The translations under genes were made by a program, and so were the position numbers. A stretch of DNA of 64,000 nucleotides, from NCBI GenBank assembly GCA_020432045.1, contig JAGQHB010000103.1, positions 16,190 to 80,189 of the forward strand, written 5' to 3'. The notes under the pieces are model-generated. The model was not told the DNA's origin. It ran no database searches and was given only the letters and a program-made list of their open reading frames with translations. How positions within the stretch are numbered: the first letter of the stretch is position 1; each line of letters begins with the position of its first letter. Source of the DNA: Dehalococcoidia bacterium. GTDB taxonomy: Bacteria; Chloroflexota; Dehalococcoidia; Tepidiformales; Tepidiformaceae. Shown here piece after piece: positions 1-7,944 of this stretch.

Positions 1-44
1 ACATGTTCTACCGCAAAGACATCGCGGCCGGCATCGATGAATAA
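1..44 (+). CDS. purD: C-terminal end of an upstream gene, probably PurD (phosphoribosylamine-glycine ligase)
   Basis: Only the last 13 residues (MFYRKDIAAGIDE) and a TAA stop are inside the window, read in the frame starting at base 3. A terminal F-Y-R-x-D-I motif is typical of the PurD C-terminus, and the following genes are purB, purC and purS, so PurD is the natural guess. It would catalyse formation of glycinamide ribonucleotide. The fragment is too short to be sure. Confidence 0.45.
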   Translation, partial: MFYRKDIAAGIDE

Positions 45-68
45 GGCGGGCGGGTCTGGCCCGGTGTG

Positions 69-98
69 TTCGAACGTCCGCCTTCCCTACCGTATGCT
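69..98 (+). promoter_or_regulatory. Putative promoter of purB
   Basis: A -10 hexamer TATGCT lies at 93-98, with a weak -35 TTCGAA at 69-74 (18-bp spacer). The purB ATG begins 9 nt after the -10 and no Shine-Dalgarno sequence precedes it, so the transcript would have almost no leader. Sequence-only prediction. Confidence 0.35.
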
Positions 99-107
99 GG
101 GTAAACC

Positions 108-1400
108 ATGATCCCCCGGTACTCCCGCCCCCAGATGGCCGCGCTTTGGACGGACCAGGCGAAGTTCGAGCGCTGGCTCGACGTTGAGATAGCCGCTGTC
201 GAGGCGTGGGCCGACCTGGGCCAGGTGCCACGTGAGGCTGCTCAAATCATCCGTCGCGACGCCAGCTTCGACCTCGACAAGGTCAATGAATACATGGCGA
301 TCACGCACCACGACGTCACAGCCTTTCTTCGGTCGGTTTCCGATTCCCTCGGTGAAGAGGGACGTTATGTGCACTTTGGTCTTACGAGTTCCGACGTCTG
401 GGACACGGCGACGGGCCTCCAGCTGCGCGATGCTGTCGACCTGCTGCTCGCCGATATAGATGCGCTCCAGGTCGTGCTCGAACGGCAGGCACGGACCTAC
501 CGGGACACGCTCTGCACGGGTCGCACTCACGGCGTGCACGCGGAGCCCACGACCTTCGGTCTCAAGCTGACCGTCTGGGTCGATGAGATGCGCCGCAACC
601 GCGTGCGGTTGGAACAGGCGCGGACGGCGATCGCGGTCGGCGCCATCAGCGGCACGGTCGGTACGCATGCCTCTGTGCCGCCGAAACTGGAAGAGATCGT
701 CTGCGAGCAGCTTGGCCTGGGGGTCGAAGCAGCGTCTACGCAGGTCATCCAGCGCGACCGGCATGCACAATTTGTGACGACGCTCGCGCTCATTGGCGCT
801 TCGTTGGAGAAATTTGCGACGGAGATCCGCGCCCTTCAGAAGACCGAAGTGCGCGAAGCCGAGGAGCCCTTCGACGAAGGGCAGACTGGTTCCAGCGCGA
901 TGCCGCACAAGCGCAACCCGGAGAAGTGCGAGCGCATTACAGGCCTCGCGCGGGTCCTCCGCGGGTACGCCTTAACGTCGATGGAAAACATTGCTCTCTG
1001 GCATGAACGTGACATCAGCCACTCCTCTACCGAGCGCATCATCTTCCCGGACGCGTGCCTGCTGCTGGACTACATGCTGAATATGTTCACCGGCATAATG
1101 GATCGGCTGGTTGTATTTCCCGAGCATATGCGCGAAAACCTCGAACGTTCGTATGGGCTCGTATTTTCCCAGCGGGTGCTGCTCGCGCTCATTGAGACGG
1201 GAATGAGCCGCCAGGACGCATACGCAATCGTGCAGCGCAACGCGATGGCCTCCTGGAACGGGCGAATGCCATTTCTCGACTTGTTGCTGGCGGACCCGGA
1301 GGTCGGTGCCAGGCTGCGCGACGACGAAGTCCGTGCACTGTTCGACTATCAGTTCTACCTGCAGAACATCGGTGCCACCTACGAGCGACTCCGCCTGTGA
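108..1400 (+). CDS. purB: Adenylosuccinate lyase PurB
   Basis: This 430-aa cytoplasmic enzyme of the fumarase/aspartase superfamily cleaves SAICAR to AICAR plus fumarate and adenylosuccinate to AMP plus fumarate, so it acts twice in purine synthesis. The superfamily signature GSSAMPHKRNP is near residues 262-272, with the flexible catalytic serine in it. The THGVHAEP segment carries the catalytic His, and FGLTSSDVWDT the substrate-binding TSSD loop. Length is normal for the family. The ATG at 108 has no Shine-Dalgarno but sits just after a -10-like hexamer. The stop overlaps the GTG of the next gene (GTGA), suggesting coupled translation. Confidence 0.97.
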   Translation: MIPRYSRPQMAALWTDQAKFERWLDVEIAAVEAWADLGQVPREAAQIIRRDASFDLDKVNEYMAITHHDVTAFLRSVSDSLGEEGRYVHFGLTSSDVWDTATGLQLRDAVDLLLADIDALQVVLERQARTYRDTLCTGRTHGVHAEPTTFGLKLTVWVDEMRRNRVRLEQARTAIAVGAISGTVGTHASVPPKLEEIVCEQLGLGVEAASTQVIQRDRHAQFVTTLALIGASLEKFATEIRALQKTEVREAEEPFDEGQTGSSAMPHKRNPEKCERITGLARVLRGYALTSMENIALWHERDISHSSTERIIFPDACLLLDYMLNMFTGIMDRLVVFPEHMRENLERSYGLVFSQRVLLALIETGMSRQDAYAIVQRNAMASWNGRMPFLDLLLADPEVGARLRDDEVRALFDYQFYLQNIGATYERLRL

Positions 1401-2200
1401 GTAGTGCCGTGCCGCGGCCCACACAGGTGCCCGTTCGCGCGACCGTTTCCGAGGCGTGGGCGCTTCTGCGCGCACACCCTGCGCGCCTTATGCTACCGCT
1501 CTTCGTGGTGGCCGTCGGAGCCACGGCGGCGGCCGAGGGCGCCCGTGCCTTGGCCTATTTGACCGTCTTCGCCGACGAACCGTTGCTACGGCCCGGCGAT
1601 GCATCGAGTGTCGCGAGCAACCGTGTCCTGTTTGTGCTGTTTGTGGCAGCCGCTCTTGAGACGCTCTTCTGGTTGGTCGCGCGGGGAGGGACAATCGTCG
1701 CAGTGGCCCGAATCAAAAGCGGCAAGCCGGTGGCGCTCGCAGAGTCACTCGACCCGGCCTTTACTCGAATGGGCGGTATCGTTGCCCAGGGCATCATGTG
1801 GACCGGCATCCTTGGAGGACTGCTGCTCTCCTTGTTTGGTGCCATTCTGCTCCCGTACATCGGGGCACGGCTAGCGCTCGGGACCGAAGTACTGCTGCTG
1901 GAAGGGCGGTCGCCCGTGGGAGCCTTCGCGTCCAGTTGGGCGATGATGCGAGGCCGCGTGATAGCGTGGCTGGGAGCCCTCAGCATGGCACTCGCCGCCT
2001 GCGTCGTCCCCGCGTTCGTCGTAGTTGCCGCGCTAGGATTTCTTGTGGGAGGTAACCGCGAGGTTGAAATTGTGAGCACGGCCGTAGCAGCGGTGCTCCT
2101 CGCAGCCGCGCTTGTGCCCGTAGTCGCGTTCCTGACGACGGTGACAACCCTTTTCTATCTCAGGGCCAAGGAGATCGACGGTGGACAACGTACTGCTTGA
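1397..2200 (+). CDS. Polytopic membrane protein of unknown function inside the pur operon
   Basis: 267 aa with about six hydrophobic segments, for example LMLPLFVVAVGATAAAEGA near residue 35, a segment around 75-95, and long Ala/Val/Leu-rich stretches near 130-165 and 190-250. The overall look is that of glycerophosphodiester phosphodiesterase membrane-domain or DUF-type permease-like proteins, but no catalytic motif is visible. It starts with GTG overlapping the purB stop and its last 20 bp overlap purC, so it is firmly within the operon. A role in purine metabolism is not implied by its sequence. Function unknown. Confidence 0.75.
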   Translation: MSSAVPRPTQVPVRATVSEAWALLRAHPARLMLPLFVVAVGATAAAEGARALAYLTVFADEPLLRPGDASSVASNRVLFVLFVAAALETLFWLVARGGTIVAVARIKSGKPVALAESLDPAFTRMGGIVAQGIMWTGILGGLLLSLFGAILLPYIGARLALGTEVLLLEGRSPVGAFASSWAMMRGRVIAWLGALSMALAACVVPAFVVVAALGFLVGGNREVEIVSTAVAAVLLAAALVPVVAFLTTVTTLFYLRAKEIDGGQRTA

Positions 2201-3065
2201 ATCAGACCTTCCGAACCGGGCACATCGCGGCAAGGTGCGCGACACATACGACCTCGGTGACCGTCTGCTGATCGTCGCGACGGACCGCATTTCGGCGTTC
2301 GACGTCGTGCTGCCGGCCGGTATCCCTCGGAAAGGGGAGGTGCTGACGCGCCTGTCTGCCTGGTGGTTCGGGCGCATCGCCAGTGTGGTGCCGCATCACT
2401 TCATCTCGCTGATCACGAAGGAGAACGCGGGCGAAGTGCCGTTGCCGCTGGATGAGCGCTACTACGGTAGGTCGATGCTCGTCCGGAAAGCCAAACGCAT
2501 CGACGCGGAGTGCATCGTCCGCGGCTACATATCCGGTTCTGGGTGGAAGGACTACCAGAGCAGCGGCACCGTCTCGGGTATCCGTCTTCCCGAAGGGCTC
2601 AGTGAATCGGACCGGCTGGCGGAGCCCATCTTTACACCGACGACAAAATCAGAAGTCCATGACGAGCCGATCACCTTCGAGCAGCTCACGGAACAGTTCG
2701 GGGAGGAACATGCGAACGCAATGCGGGTCCGATCCCTGGCTACGTACGGCTATGCGCGCCAGGTCGCGGAAGAGCGGGGCATCCTGATAGCCGACACCAA
2801 GTTCGAGTTCGGCATCTGGAACGAAGAAGTGATCCTCATCGACGAAGTGCTGACCCCGGACAGCAGCCGCTTCTGGCCGGTCGACCGGTACCGGCCGGGC
2901 GGTTCACAGCCGAGCTTCGACAAGCAACCAGTCCGTGACTGGCTCGCGGCATCAGGGTGGAAAGACGGCGATCCGATCCCCGGAATGCCGGCTGAGGTTG
3001 TCGCTGCCACAACGGAACGGTACATGACGGTGTACAAGATGCTGACGGGCGAGGAACTCGACTGA
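2181..3065 (+). CDS. purC: SAICAR synthetase PurC
   Basis: 294-aa phosphoribosylaminoimidazole-succinocarboxamide synthase, which joins CAIR and aspartate using ATP. Typical features are the N-terminal HRGKVRDTYDLGDRLLIVATD strand-loop, the DRISAFDVVLP segment, ECIVRGYISGSGWKDY in the middle, and ILIADTKFEFG followed by LIDEVLTPDSSRFW in the C-terminal half. The length matches the long (yeast/actinobacterial-like) form rather than the ~240-aa E. coli form. The GTG start at 2181 follows an AAGGAG Shine-Dalgarno and lies inside the end of the preceding membrane-protein gene. Confidence 0.97.
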   Translation: MDNVLLESDLPNRAHRGKVRDTYDLGDRLLIVATDRISAFDVVLPAGIPRKGEVLTRLSAWWFGRIASVVPHHFISLITKENAGEVPLPLDERYYGRSMLVRKAKRIDAECIVRGYISGSGWKDYQSSGTVSGIRLPEGLSESDRLAEPIFTPTTKSEVHDEPITFEQLTEQFGEEHANAMRVRSLATYGYARQVAEERGILIADTKFEFGIWNEEVILIDEVLTPDSSRFWPVDRYRPGGSQPSFDKQPVRDWLAASGWKDGDPIPGMPAEVVAATTERYMTVYKMLTGEELD

Positions 3066-3066
3066 C

Positions 3067-3384
3067 ATGGCCAAAGATTCAAAGAAGCATAAGCAGGCGA
3101 AGTCACCGAAGGAACAGGAGTTCCTGGCACGTGTCTATGTGTCGCTCAAGCCGACGGTCAACGACCCGGAGGGCAACACGATCGCGAGTGCACTGGACTC
3201 GCTTGGCTTTGGCGGTATTGACTCCGTGCGGGCGGGGAAGTACTTCCAGGTTAGACTGCGCGCTCCGGGACCGAAGGAAGCAAAGAAGTCGGTCGACCAG
3301 ATGTGTTCGCGCCTGCTGGCCAATCCCGTGATCGAGGCCTATAGGTTTGACGTCGACGTCGATGGTAACGATCGCCGGCCCTAA
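3067..3384 (+). CDS. purS: FGAM synthase subunit PurS
   Basis: 105-aa small subunit of the three-part formylglycinamidine ribonucleotide synthase (PurS-PurQ-PurL), where it bridges the glutaminase and synthetase subunits. The core ARVYVSLKPTVNDPEGNTI followed by ALDSLGF and VRAGKYFQVRL is diagnostic. There is a Lys-rich N-terminal extension of about 20 residues. It begins one base after the purC stop. No purQ or purL follows: the next gene is on the opposite strand and its stop codon overlaps that of purS by 3 bases within the 4-bp sequence CTAA. Confidence 0.93.
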   Translation: MAKDSKKHKQAKSPKEQEFLARVYVSLKPTVNDPEGNTIASALDSLGFGGIDSVRAGKYFQVRLRAPGPKEAKKSVDQMCSRLLANPVIEAYRFDVDVDGNDRRP

Positions 3385-4940
3385 TCGGGACGGCAGCCAG
3401 AATCGTTGAGCATCTTCGAAGTTGCCACTGCCTGCGCCACGATCCATGCATCGAAGGCCGTGGCGCGATTGATGGAAGAGAAGTACGCGACGTAGCAGGC
3501 TTGCAGCTTGGCTGTCGAGTTCCAGGGCAGGCGCGACCCGTCCCGGCTGGCGAGCCAGGCATAGACGGTATTAAGTTTGTCGGTCGGCGACAGGGCCGCC
3601 TCGATTGGGTAGCCCGGGTCTGGCGGACTCCAGAGGTCGCGATAGTAAAGCTTTGTGCCCATCGTCGCCTCCGCCCATGTCTCGCGATCATCAAACTCGC
3701 CTGGCCATGCAGCCTTGAACACGAAGATTGCACTCCCCTCGTTCAGGGCACCGGCTGGTCCCCGATTAACGCAGTTGAACGAGTGGAAAGCCTCATGCGC
3801 GAGAACGTTGCGGGTTTCGGTTGGGTTGAGACCCGCAAACGAACCCGGAGCAAGCCAGACCTGGTTGCACGCCCCGAAGAAGCCTGATCCTTCAAGTGAC
3901 ACCCGCGTGTAAGCGAAGATCTCCGCATAGAAGCCAAGATTCGAGTTCGCGAGGATAGCCTCCACAGCATGAAGGAGCTGGGCGCGCGCGCCACCGCTCG
4001 CGTTACTGTCGAGCAACAGGGCAGCGAGTGCTGAGCGCTGCTGCGATCCGAGCGCGGCTACCGCCGCGTTGATGGTCGAAATGGTCGATTTTTCGGCCCA
4101 TATACGGACGGACTCACGGCTAGAACAATCCATCGCGGCCCCGAGCGACTGCGTGCACGGAGAAGGGTCTTGGGGAAGAGGTGCGGACGCACAGGCCTCC
4201 CCATTCTCCGCCACTAGGAAAGAGCCCGACCAATCCGTGAGGGACTGATAGTTTGCATCCGTGAGGCGAACGCGCAGTTCCATCCTCGTGTCAGACCAAA
4301 GCAGGTGGGAGATCTTTGCGATGTCCACGACAGCGGCAGTGCCGGACCAGACGACTTCGGTGTCAAAGTGGATGGAGACCGCACCCGACCCTTGATGCTG
4401 GAAATTGAGATGCATACCGGAGAAGTTGGCGGTTGCCATCCCAGTGCCGAAGACGGTGAGGGTGCGTTCGGCGGGCGTACCGGTACGAAGTACGCAAGCG
4501 GGGGCGACCGGGTCAACTGTCCGGATCGACGGGAGTTCGGAAGGCGGCGGCATCGGCGGCTGAGGAGTACCTGAAGTCGGATTGTAAAGGTGCCAGCCTC
4601 GTTCCGCAGTCCACACCTGTCCGGCAAGCGGGTCCAAATAGAACCCCCCACCCTTGCTGCCATAGTCGAGCTGATTCACCCAGAGTGGTGCAAACGCTCG
4701 CGGTGGTTGTGGGGCAAACACATGCCAGCCGCGCTCACCCGTCCAGACTTGGTTAGAAACGGAGTCCCAGTAGAAACCGCCACCTGCCGAGCCGTATTGA
4801 AGGTCGTTTACCCACAAGGGCGCTGCAGCGGATGCATTTCCCGGTTTGGCACTAATGCTGGCCAAAGAAGCTGCGGCCAAAAACGCCAACAGGAGCGTCC
4901 ATCGCGCAACAGCAAGAAATCGAACGCGATGACGTTGCAT
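3381..4940 (-). CDS. Secreted HExxH protein with two N-terminal tandem repeats (putative metallopeptidase)
   Basis: 519 aa from the ATG at 4940; an upstream in-frame extension is unlikely. An N-terminal signal peptide (basic start, then LLLAFLAAASLASI, then an AxA-like site) is followed by two ~40-residue repeats. Each repeat has the pattern APLWVNxLxYGS, GGGFYxD, QVWTxERGWH. A Pro-rich linker and a middle domain with paired cysteines follow. Near residues 382-386 there is HEAFH, an HExxH zinc-binding motif, and NEGSA about 14 residues later could supply the third ligand as in gluzincins. I infer an extracytoplasmic metalloprotease or a relative. The specific family is not recognised and the substrate is unknown. 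Confidence 0.7.
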   Translation of the reverse strand: MQRHRVRFLAVARWTLLLAFLAAASLASISAKPGNASAAAPLWVNDLQYGSAGGGFYWDSVSNQVWTGERGWHVFAPQPPRAFAPLWVNQLDYGSKGGGFYLDPLAGQVWTAERGWHLYNPTSGTPQPPMPPPSELPSIRTVDPVAPACVLRTGTPAERTLTVFGTGMATANFSGMHLNFQHQGSGAVSIHFDTEVVWSGTAAVVDIAKISHLLWSDTRMELRVRLTDANYQSLTDWSGSFLVAENGEACASAPLPQDPSPCTQSLGAAMDCSSRESVRIWAEKSTISTINAAVAALGSQQRSALAALLLDSNASGGARAQLLHAVEAILANSNLGFYAEIFAYTRVSLEGSGFFGACNQVWLAPGSFAGLNPTETRNVLAHEAFHSFNCVNRGPAGALNEGSAIFVFKAAWPGEFDDRETWAEATMGTKLYYRDLWSPPDPGYPIEAALSPTDKLNTVYAWLASRDGSRLPWNSTAKLQACYVAYFSSINRATAFDAWIVAQAVATSKMLNDSGCRPD

Positions 4941-5425
4941 GACGGATTCCGTTCGCCGGGATGCAGCCCGGGGCTGGTGCCGCGAGACTAACCGATCGGA
5001 AACGTGAATAACAGGACGAACCAACGGGCGTGGTCGCGGTCCGTTTCCGGACTAGCGCTCACGCCCGCGAGGCATGGGGATCCTCGTAACCGGGTTGCCG
5101 GGCCGTCCAACGGAGTATGTCGATTACTTCGCCGGGTCGGAACCGGTCCTCCGCCCGTCGACGTGGGAGGCGGACTGCGCGCTCTTCATGTTTCTCTGTC
5201 CGGACGCGACCATAAATGTCCCTCCACGGTTGTTCGGGCTTTCGGTGGGCGGCCCATCAAGCCCGCTGACCGCCGTAACCGAACCGCCCTGAGCAACTTC
5301 AACATCCGAGAGTGACGGCTAATCGCCTGGCCGGGAGCGTGTCGCCTCGCAGCCCGGCGGGCCTAGAATCCTGACCGTGCGCAACGGGTGCTTCTAAGAC
5401 AGTCAGTCCTTGCCGCCGAAGGCCG
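4941..5425. other. Intergenic stretch, 485 bp, no convincing gene
   Basis: This separates the start of the secreted HExxH gene (minus) from the end of the AAA+ ATPase gene (minus). A 72-codon plus-strand frame at 5074-5292 has GC-rich third positions but no Shine-Dalgarno, no -10 at the start and no recognisable domain, so it is not called. No tRNA, terminator hairpin with a T-run or repeat was seen. The part next to 4940 presumably holds the promoter of the secreted protein. Confidence 0.5.
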
Positions 5426-6817
5426 TTAAGCCCAGGTCCCCGCGTTCGAAGCGAAATACACCTCGCAGGCGCGGCGGCACGCATTGGGGTCGAGAACAGG
5501 CGGGCGCTTCACAAATCGTGCTTCTTCGATGATGAGCTGGAGGATGTCACGTGGGTGGCAGCTTCGGGGGTTGGCGGCGCTGGCCGTGTGGACGAGGTCA
5601 ACGGCAGCCTCAACGGTGCCTTCCGGGGTCTCGACGCCCATCGCATCCGCGAATCGGCGGAAGATTTCGGCCATCTGTTGGGGTGTCGGTTCGGGAATCC
5701 TGATCTTGTAGGGAATACGCCGAAGGTGCGCTTCTTCGAGCATTGATCGCGGTTCGAGGTTCGTGCTGAAACAGATCGTGCTGCGGAACGGGAAGGTGAT
5801 CCGCTCTCCGGTGACCAGGGTTGTTGTGTCTTCGCCGCGTTCGAGTGCGGCGATCCAGCGGTTCAGCAGCTGGTGTGGCGCCACAGCCTGTCGGCCGAAG
5901 TCGTCGATCGTGAGGAGCCCACCATGCGCCTTGAGGTGCGGCGGCGCCTGGTGATAGCCAACGGCCGAATCATAGGCGAGGTCGAGGTCTTCGGGCCGGA
6001 GTTCACCGCCGACGAACACGAACGGACGCCGAATCCGCACCCAGCGGCGATCGACGCTTGAATTCGAATCGACCGAGTCCTCACCTTCGACGACGACGTG
6101 CACGAGGTCGTCGTAGAGCTTGATGATGTGGCCGCTGACGAAAATGGCGTAGGGGAGCATTGTGACCCCGAACATCGCTTCGCTGCAGAGTTCGAGGATC
6201 GTCGTCTTCCCGTTTCCCGGGGCTCCCCAGAGGAGTGCTGGACGGCCCGAGGTGAGCGCCAGGCAGACCTTGGCGACGATGTCACGGGCGAGGACCAACT
6301 GCTGGAGGGCGCGCGCGAGCCGCACCGGGTCCGGTGCGCCGGCTTCCTGGTCGTCTTCGAGTAGCCGGAAGTATTCCGTGATTGGCACCGGACATGGACC
6401 GACGTAGCGGCTGCGGGTGAAGGCGTTGTCGGCCTCCCGCATCCCGGCTTCCGTGAGCCGGTACTGCCACTCGGACTCGAGCCGGCCGGATGCCGCTGTC
6501 GTCTCGACCCAGCGCGTGCGCTTCAGCTCGTCAAGCACTGTCCGGATGACGGCTGGCGGGATCCGCGTCGCCTGTGAGAGGCCCATTGGCGTGGGGACGG
6601 CTATCCGGTAGAGCGTCTTCAGCAGAAGGTCTTCTACGAAGCGATCGGGCAGACCGAGATCTTCGGGGTGCGTCGGCGCCGGTGGGAGTGTCGGAAGGAC
6701 ATGCAGAGGCGTGTTGACAGGTCGCTGCGGTGGTGCCTGGGGCTCGGGCGCGCGCTGGCGGTCCGGTTCCCGCGCGAACGCGAGGTTGCCATATGTATCC
6801 CCACCCGACGTTTCCAT
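5426..6817 (-). CDS. AAA+ ATPase with N-terminal winged-helix-like region
   Basis: 463 aa. Residues 1-50 are Pro-rich and disordered-looking. Residues 55-130 resemble a winged helix (VEDLLLKTLYRI, GLSQATRIPPAVIRTVLDELKR, then YRLTEAGMREAD). The AAA+ core has Walker A GAPGNGKT at 198-205, Walker B LLTIDD at 301-306 and a sensor-1 Asn in CFSTN near 353, with a likely arginine finger in HLRRIPYKI. A C-terminal helical lid follows. No partner gene is adjacent, so the remodelling target is unknown. The winged helix suggests nucleic-acid or protein docking. The family resembles MoxR/Cdc48-like bacterial ATPases. Confidence 0.75.
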   Translation of the reverse strand: METSGGDTYGNLAFAREPDRQRAPEPQAPPQRPVNTPLHVLPTLPPAPTHPEDLGLPDRFVEDLLLKTLYRIAVPTPMGLSQATRIPPAVIRTVLDELKRTRWVETTAASGRLESEWQYRLTEAGMREADNAFTRSRYVGPCPVPITEYFRLLEDDQEAGAPDPVRLARALQQLVLARDIVAKVCLALTSGRPALLWGAPGNGKTTILELCSEAMFGVTMLPYAIFVSGHIIKLYDDLVHVVVEGEDSVDSNSSVDRRWVRIRRPFVFVGGELRPEDLDLAYDSAVGYHQAPPHLKAHGGLLTIDDFGRQAVAPHQLLNRWIAALERGEDTTTLVTGERITFPFRSTICFSTNLEPRSMLEEAHLRRIPYKIRIPEPTPQQMAEIFRRFADAMGVETPEGTVEAAVDLVHTASAANPRSCHPRDILQLIIEEARFVKRPPVLDPNACRRACEVYFASNAGTWA

Positions 6818-6883
6818 GCAGCCGCCCCCCGGGAGTGCGATCCTGTGAGGTTAGTTTCGGCTGCGCACCCGGTTATCAGCAGG

Positions 6884-7477
6884 TCAAGAATCTGCAGATT
6901 CGGTGTCAGTGCTGGCCGGCGCACGCGGCTCAGCGACGCTGTCGAATCGCCCTTCGCCATCCCACATGAGCCACCACTCGCGGCGGGCTTCCATACGGAC
7001 AAACCACTCCGGGTCCCGGTAGACGCGGGCTGAATCGTCGAACCCGGCACGGTGGAAGCTGCGAAGCGCACGCTCGTTCCATTCGAGCGTGTGGAGCACG
7101 AGCACGCGGAACGGGTAGGTTGCCCAGAGGTGGCGCAGGAAGGCGACCATGAGCGCTGACCCGGCGCCGCGGCCTCGCGCTGCCGGGTCACCGAGAATCA
7201 TCCCGAGTTCGGCGGACTCCCGGCCGGCAGAAGCGTTGTAGTACATGATGCTTCCGACGTGGTAGCCGTCGCCATCGTCGATCGAGAAGGACTCGTGCGA
7301 GCCCGAATGGAACGCGACCTCCAATTCGGTACGGGCGACGTAGTCATCGAAGGAGATGGCCAGCGGGGGCTGACCCTCATAGCGCGCGAGAGCAGGGTCC
7401 CGGCGCCAGGCGTAGTCGTTTACGAGGTCCGATTCGACCCGGGGCCGAATAAGGAACTCCCCGGCGCGAGCGATCAC
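6884..7477 (-). CDS. GNAT-family N-acetyltransferase
   Basis: 197 aa from the GTG at 7477, chosen because a longer frame would run ~100 bp into the upstream Nudix gene. The GNAT fold is seen in LIRPRVESDLVNDYAWRRDP (strand 1/helix 1), the acetyl-CoA-binding motif A ELGMILGDPAARGRGAGSALM (R/Q-x-x-G-x-G/A form), and NERALRSFHRAGF near the end. The arrangement resembles RimJ/RimL-type acetyltransferases. An unconserved acidic C-terminal tail follows. It is last in the HEAT-Nudix-GNAT operon, 35 bp after the Nudix stop. The substrate is unknown. Confidence 0.8.
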   Translation of the reverse strand: MIARAGEFLIRPRVESDLVNDYAWRRDPALARYEGQPPLAISFDDYVARTELEVAFHSGSHESFSIDDGDGYHVGSIMYYNASAGRESAELGMILGDPAARGRGAGSALMVAFLRHLWATYPFRVLVLHTLEWNERALRSFHRAGFDDSARVYRDPEWFVRMEARREWWLMWDGEGRFDSVAEPRAPASTDTESADS

Positions 7478-7512
7478 TTCGTGGCGGCGGCGATGGCTCG
7501 ATGGTCCGGCAC

Positions 7513-7944
7513 TCAAGGGGGTGCCACCAACAGGCCGGCCGCGGCTTCCACCACGGCGCGCTCGCCTGGGTATGTGAGCCGGCGGAGGGCCTCCGGGAAG
7601 GAGACCCACTCAACGACGTCGAATTCATGGTCATGGTCTGCGACGTTCCCGCCTGCCGGATGCATCAACCAGTGGTGTACACGCTTGTGGACGCGCCCGC
7701 CATCGGCAGAGAACCAGTAGTCGATGACCTTGATTGGTTGGCCGATGTGGACGACAAGGCCGGTCTCTTCCTGCACCTCGCGGACGGCTGTTTCTTCGAG
7801 CGATTCGCCAGGGTCGGGCGTGCCCTTGGGAAGGACCCAGAGCTGCTCGCGCTGGCGTCCGCAGAGCACCAACTCCAGCGCATCCGGCTGGCCGCGGAAC
7901 ACGACTCCGCCTGCCGAGACCGCGTCGCGGACGTGCCTGCTCAT
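7513..7944 (-). CDS. Nudix hydrolase
   Basis: 143 aa with a complete Nudix box, G-x5-E-x7-R-E-U-x-E-E-x-G-U, seen as GTPDPGE, then REVQEETGL near residues 41-63. This box binds the metal that hydrolyses a nucleoside diphosphate linked to another group. LWVLPKG before the box and WVSFPEALRRLTYPGERAVVE after it resemble the MutT/Ap4A-hydrolase-like subgroup. The ATG overlaps the HEAT-repeat gene stop (ATGA), so the two are probably translationally coupled. The substrate cannot be told from sequence. Confidence 0.88.
   Translation of the reverse strand: MSRHVRDAVSAGGVVFRGQPDALELVLCGRQREQLWVLPKGTPDPGESLEETAVREVQEETGLVVHIGQPIKVIDYWFSADGGRVHKRVHHWLMHPAGGNVADHDHEFDVVEWVSFPEALRRLTYPGERAVVEAAAGLLVAPP

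Noticed and set aside
5074..5292. Possible 72-aa gene in the intergenic stretch
   Set aside because: Third positions are GC-rich, but there is no ribosome-binding site, promoter or known domain.
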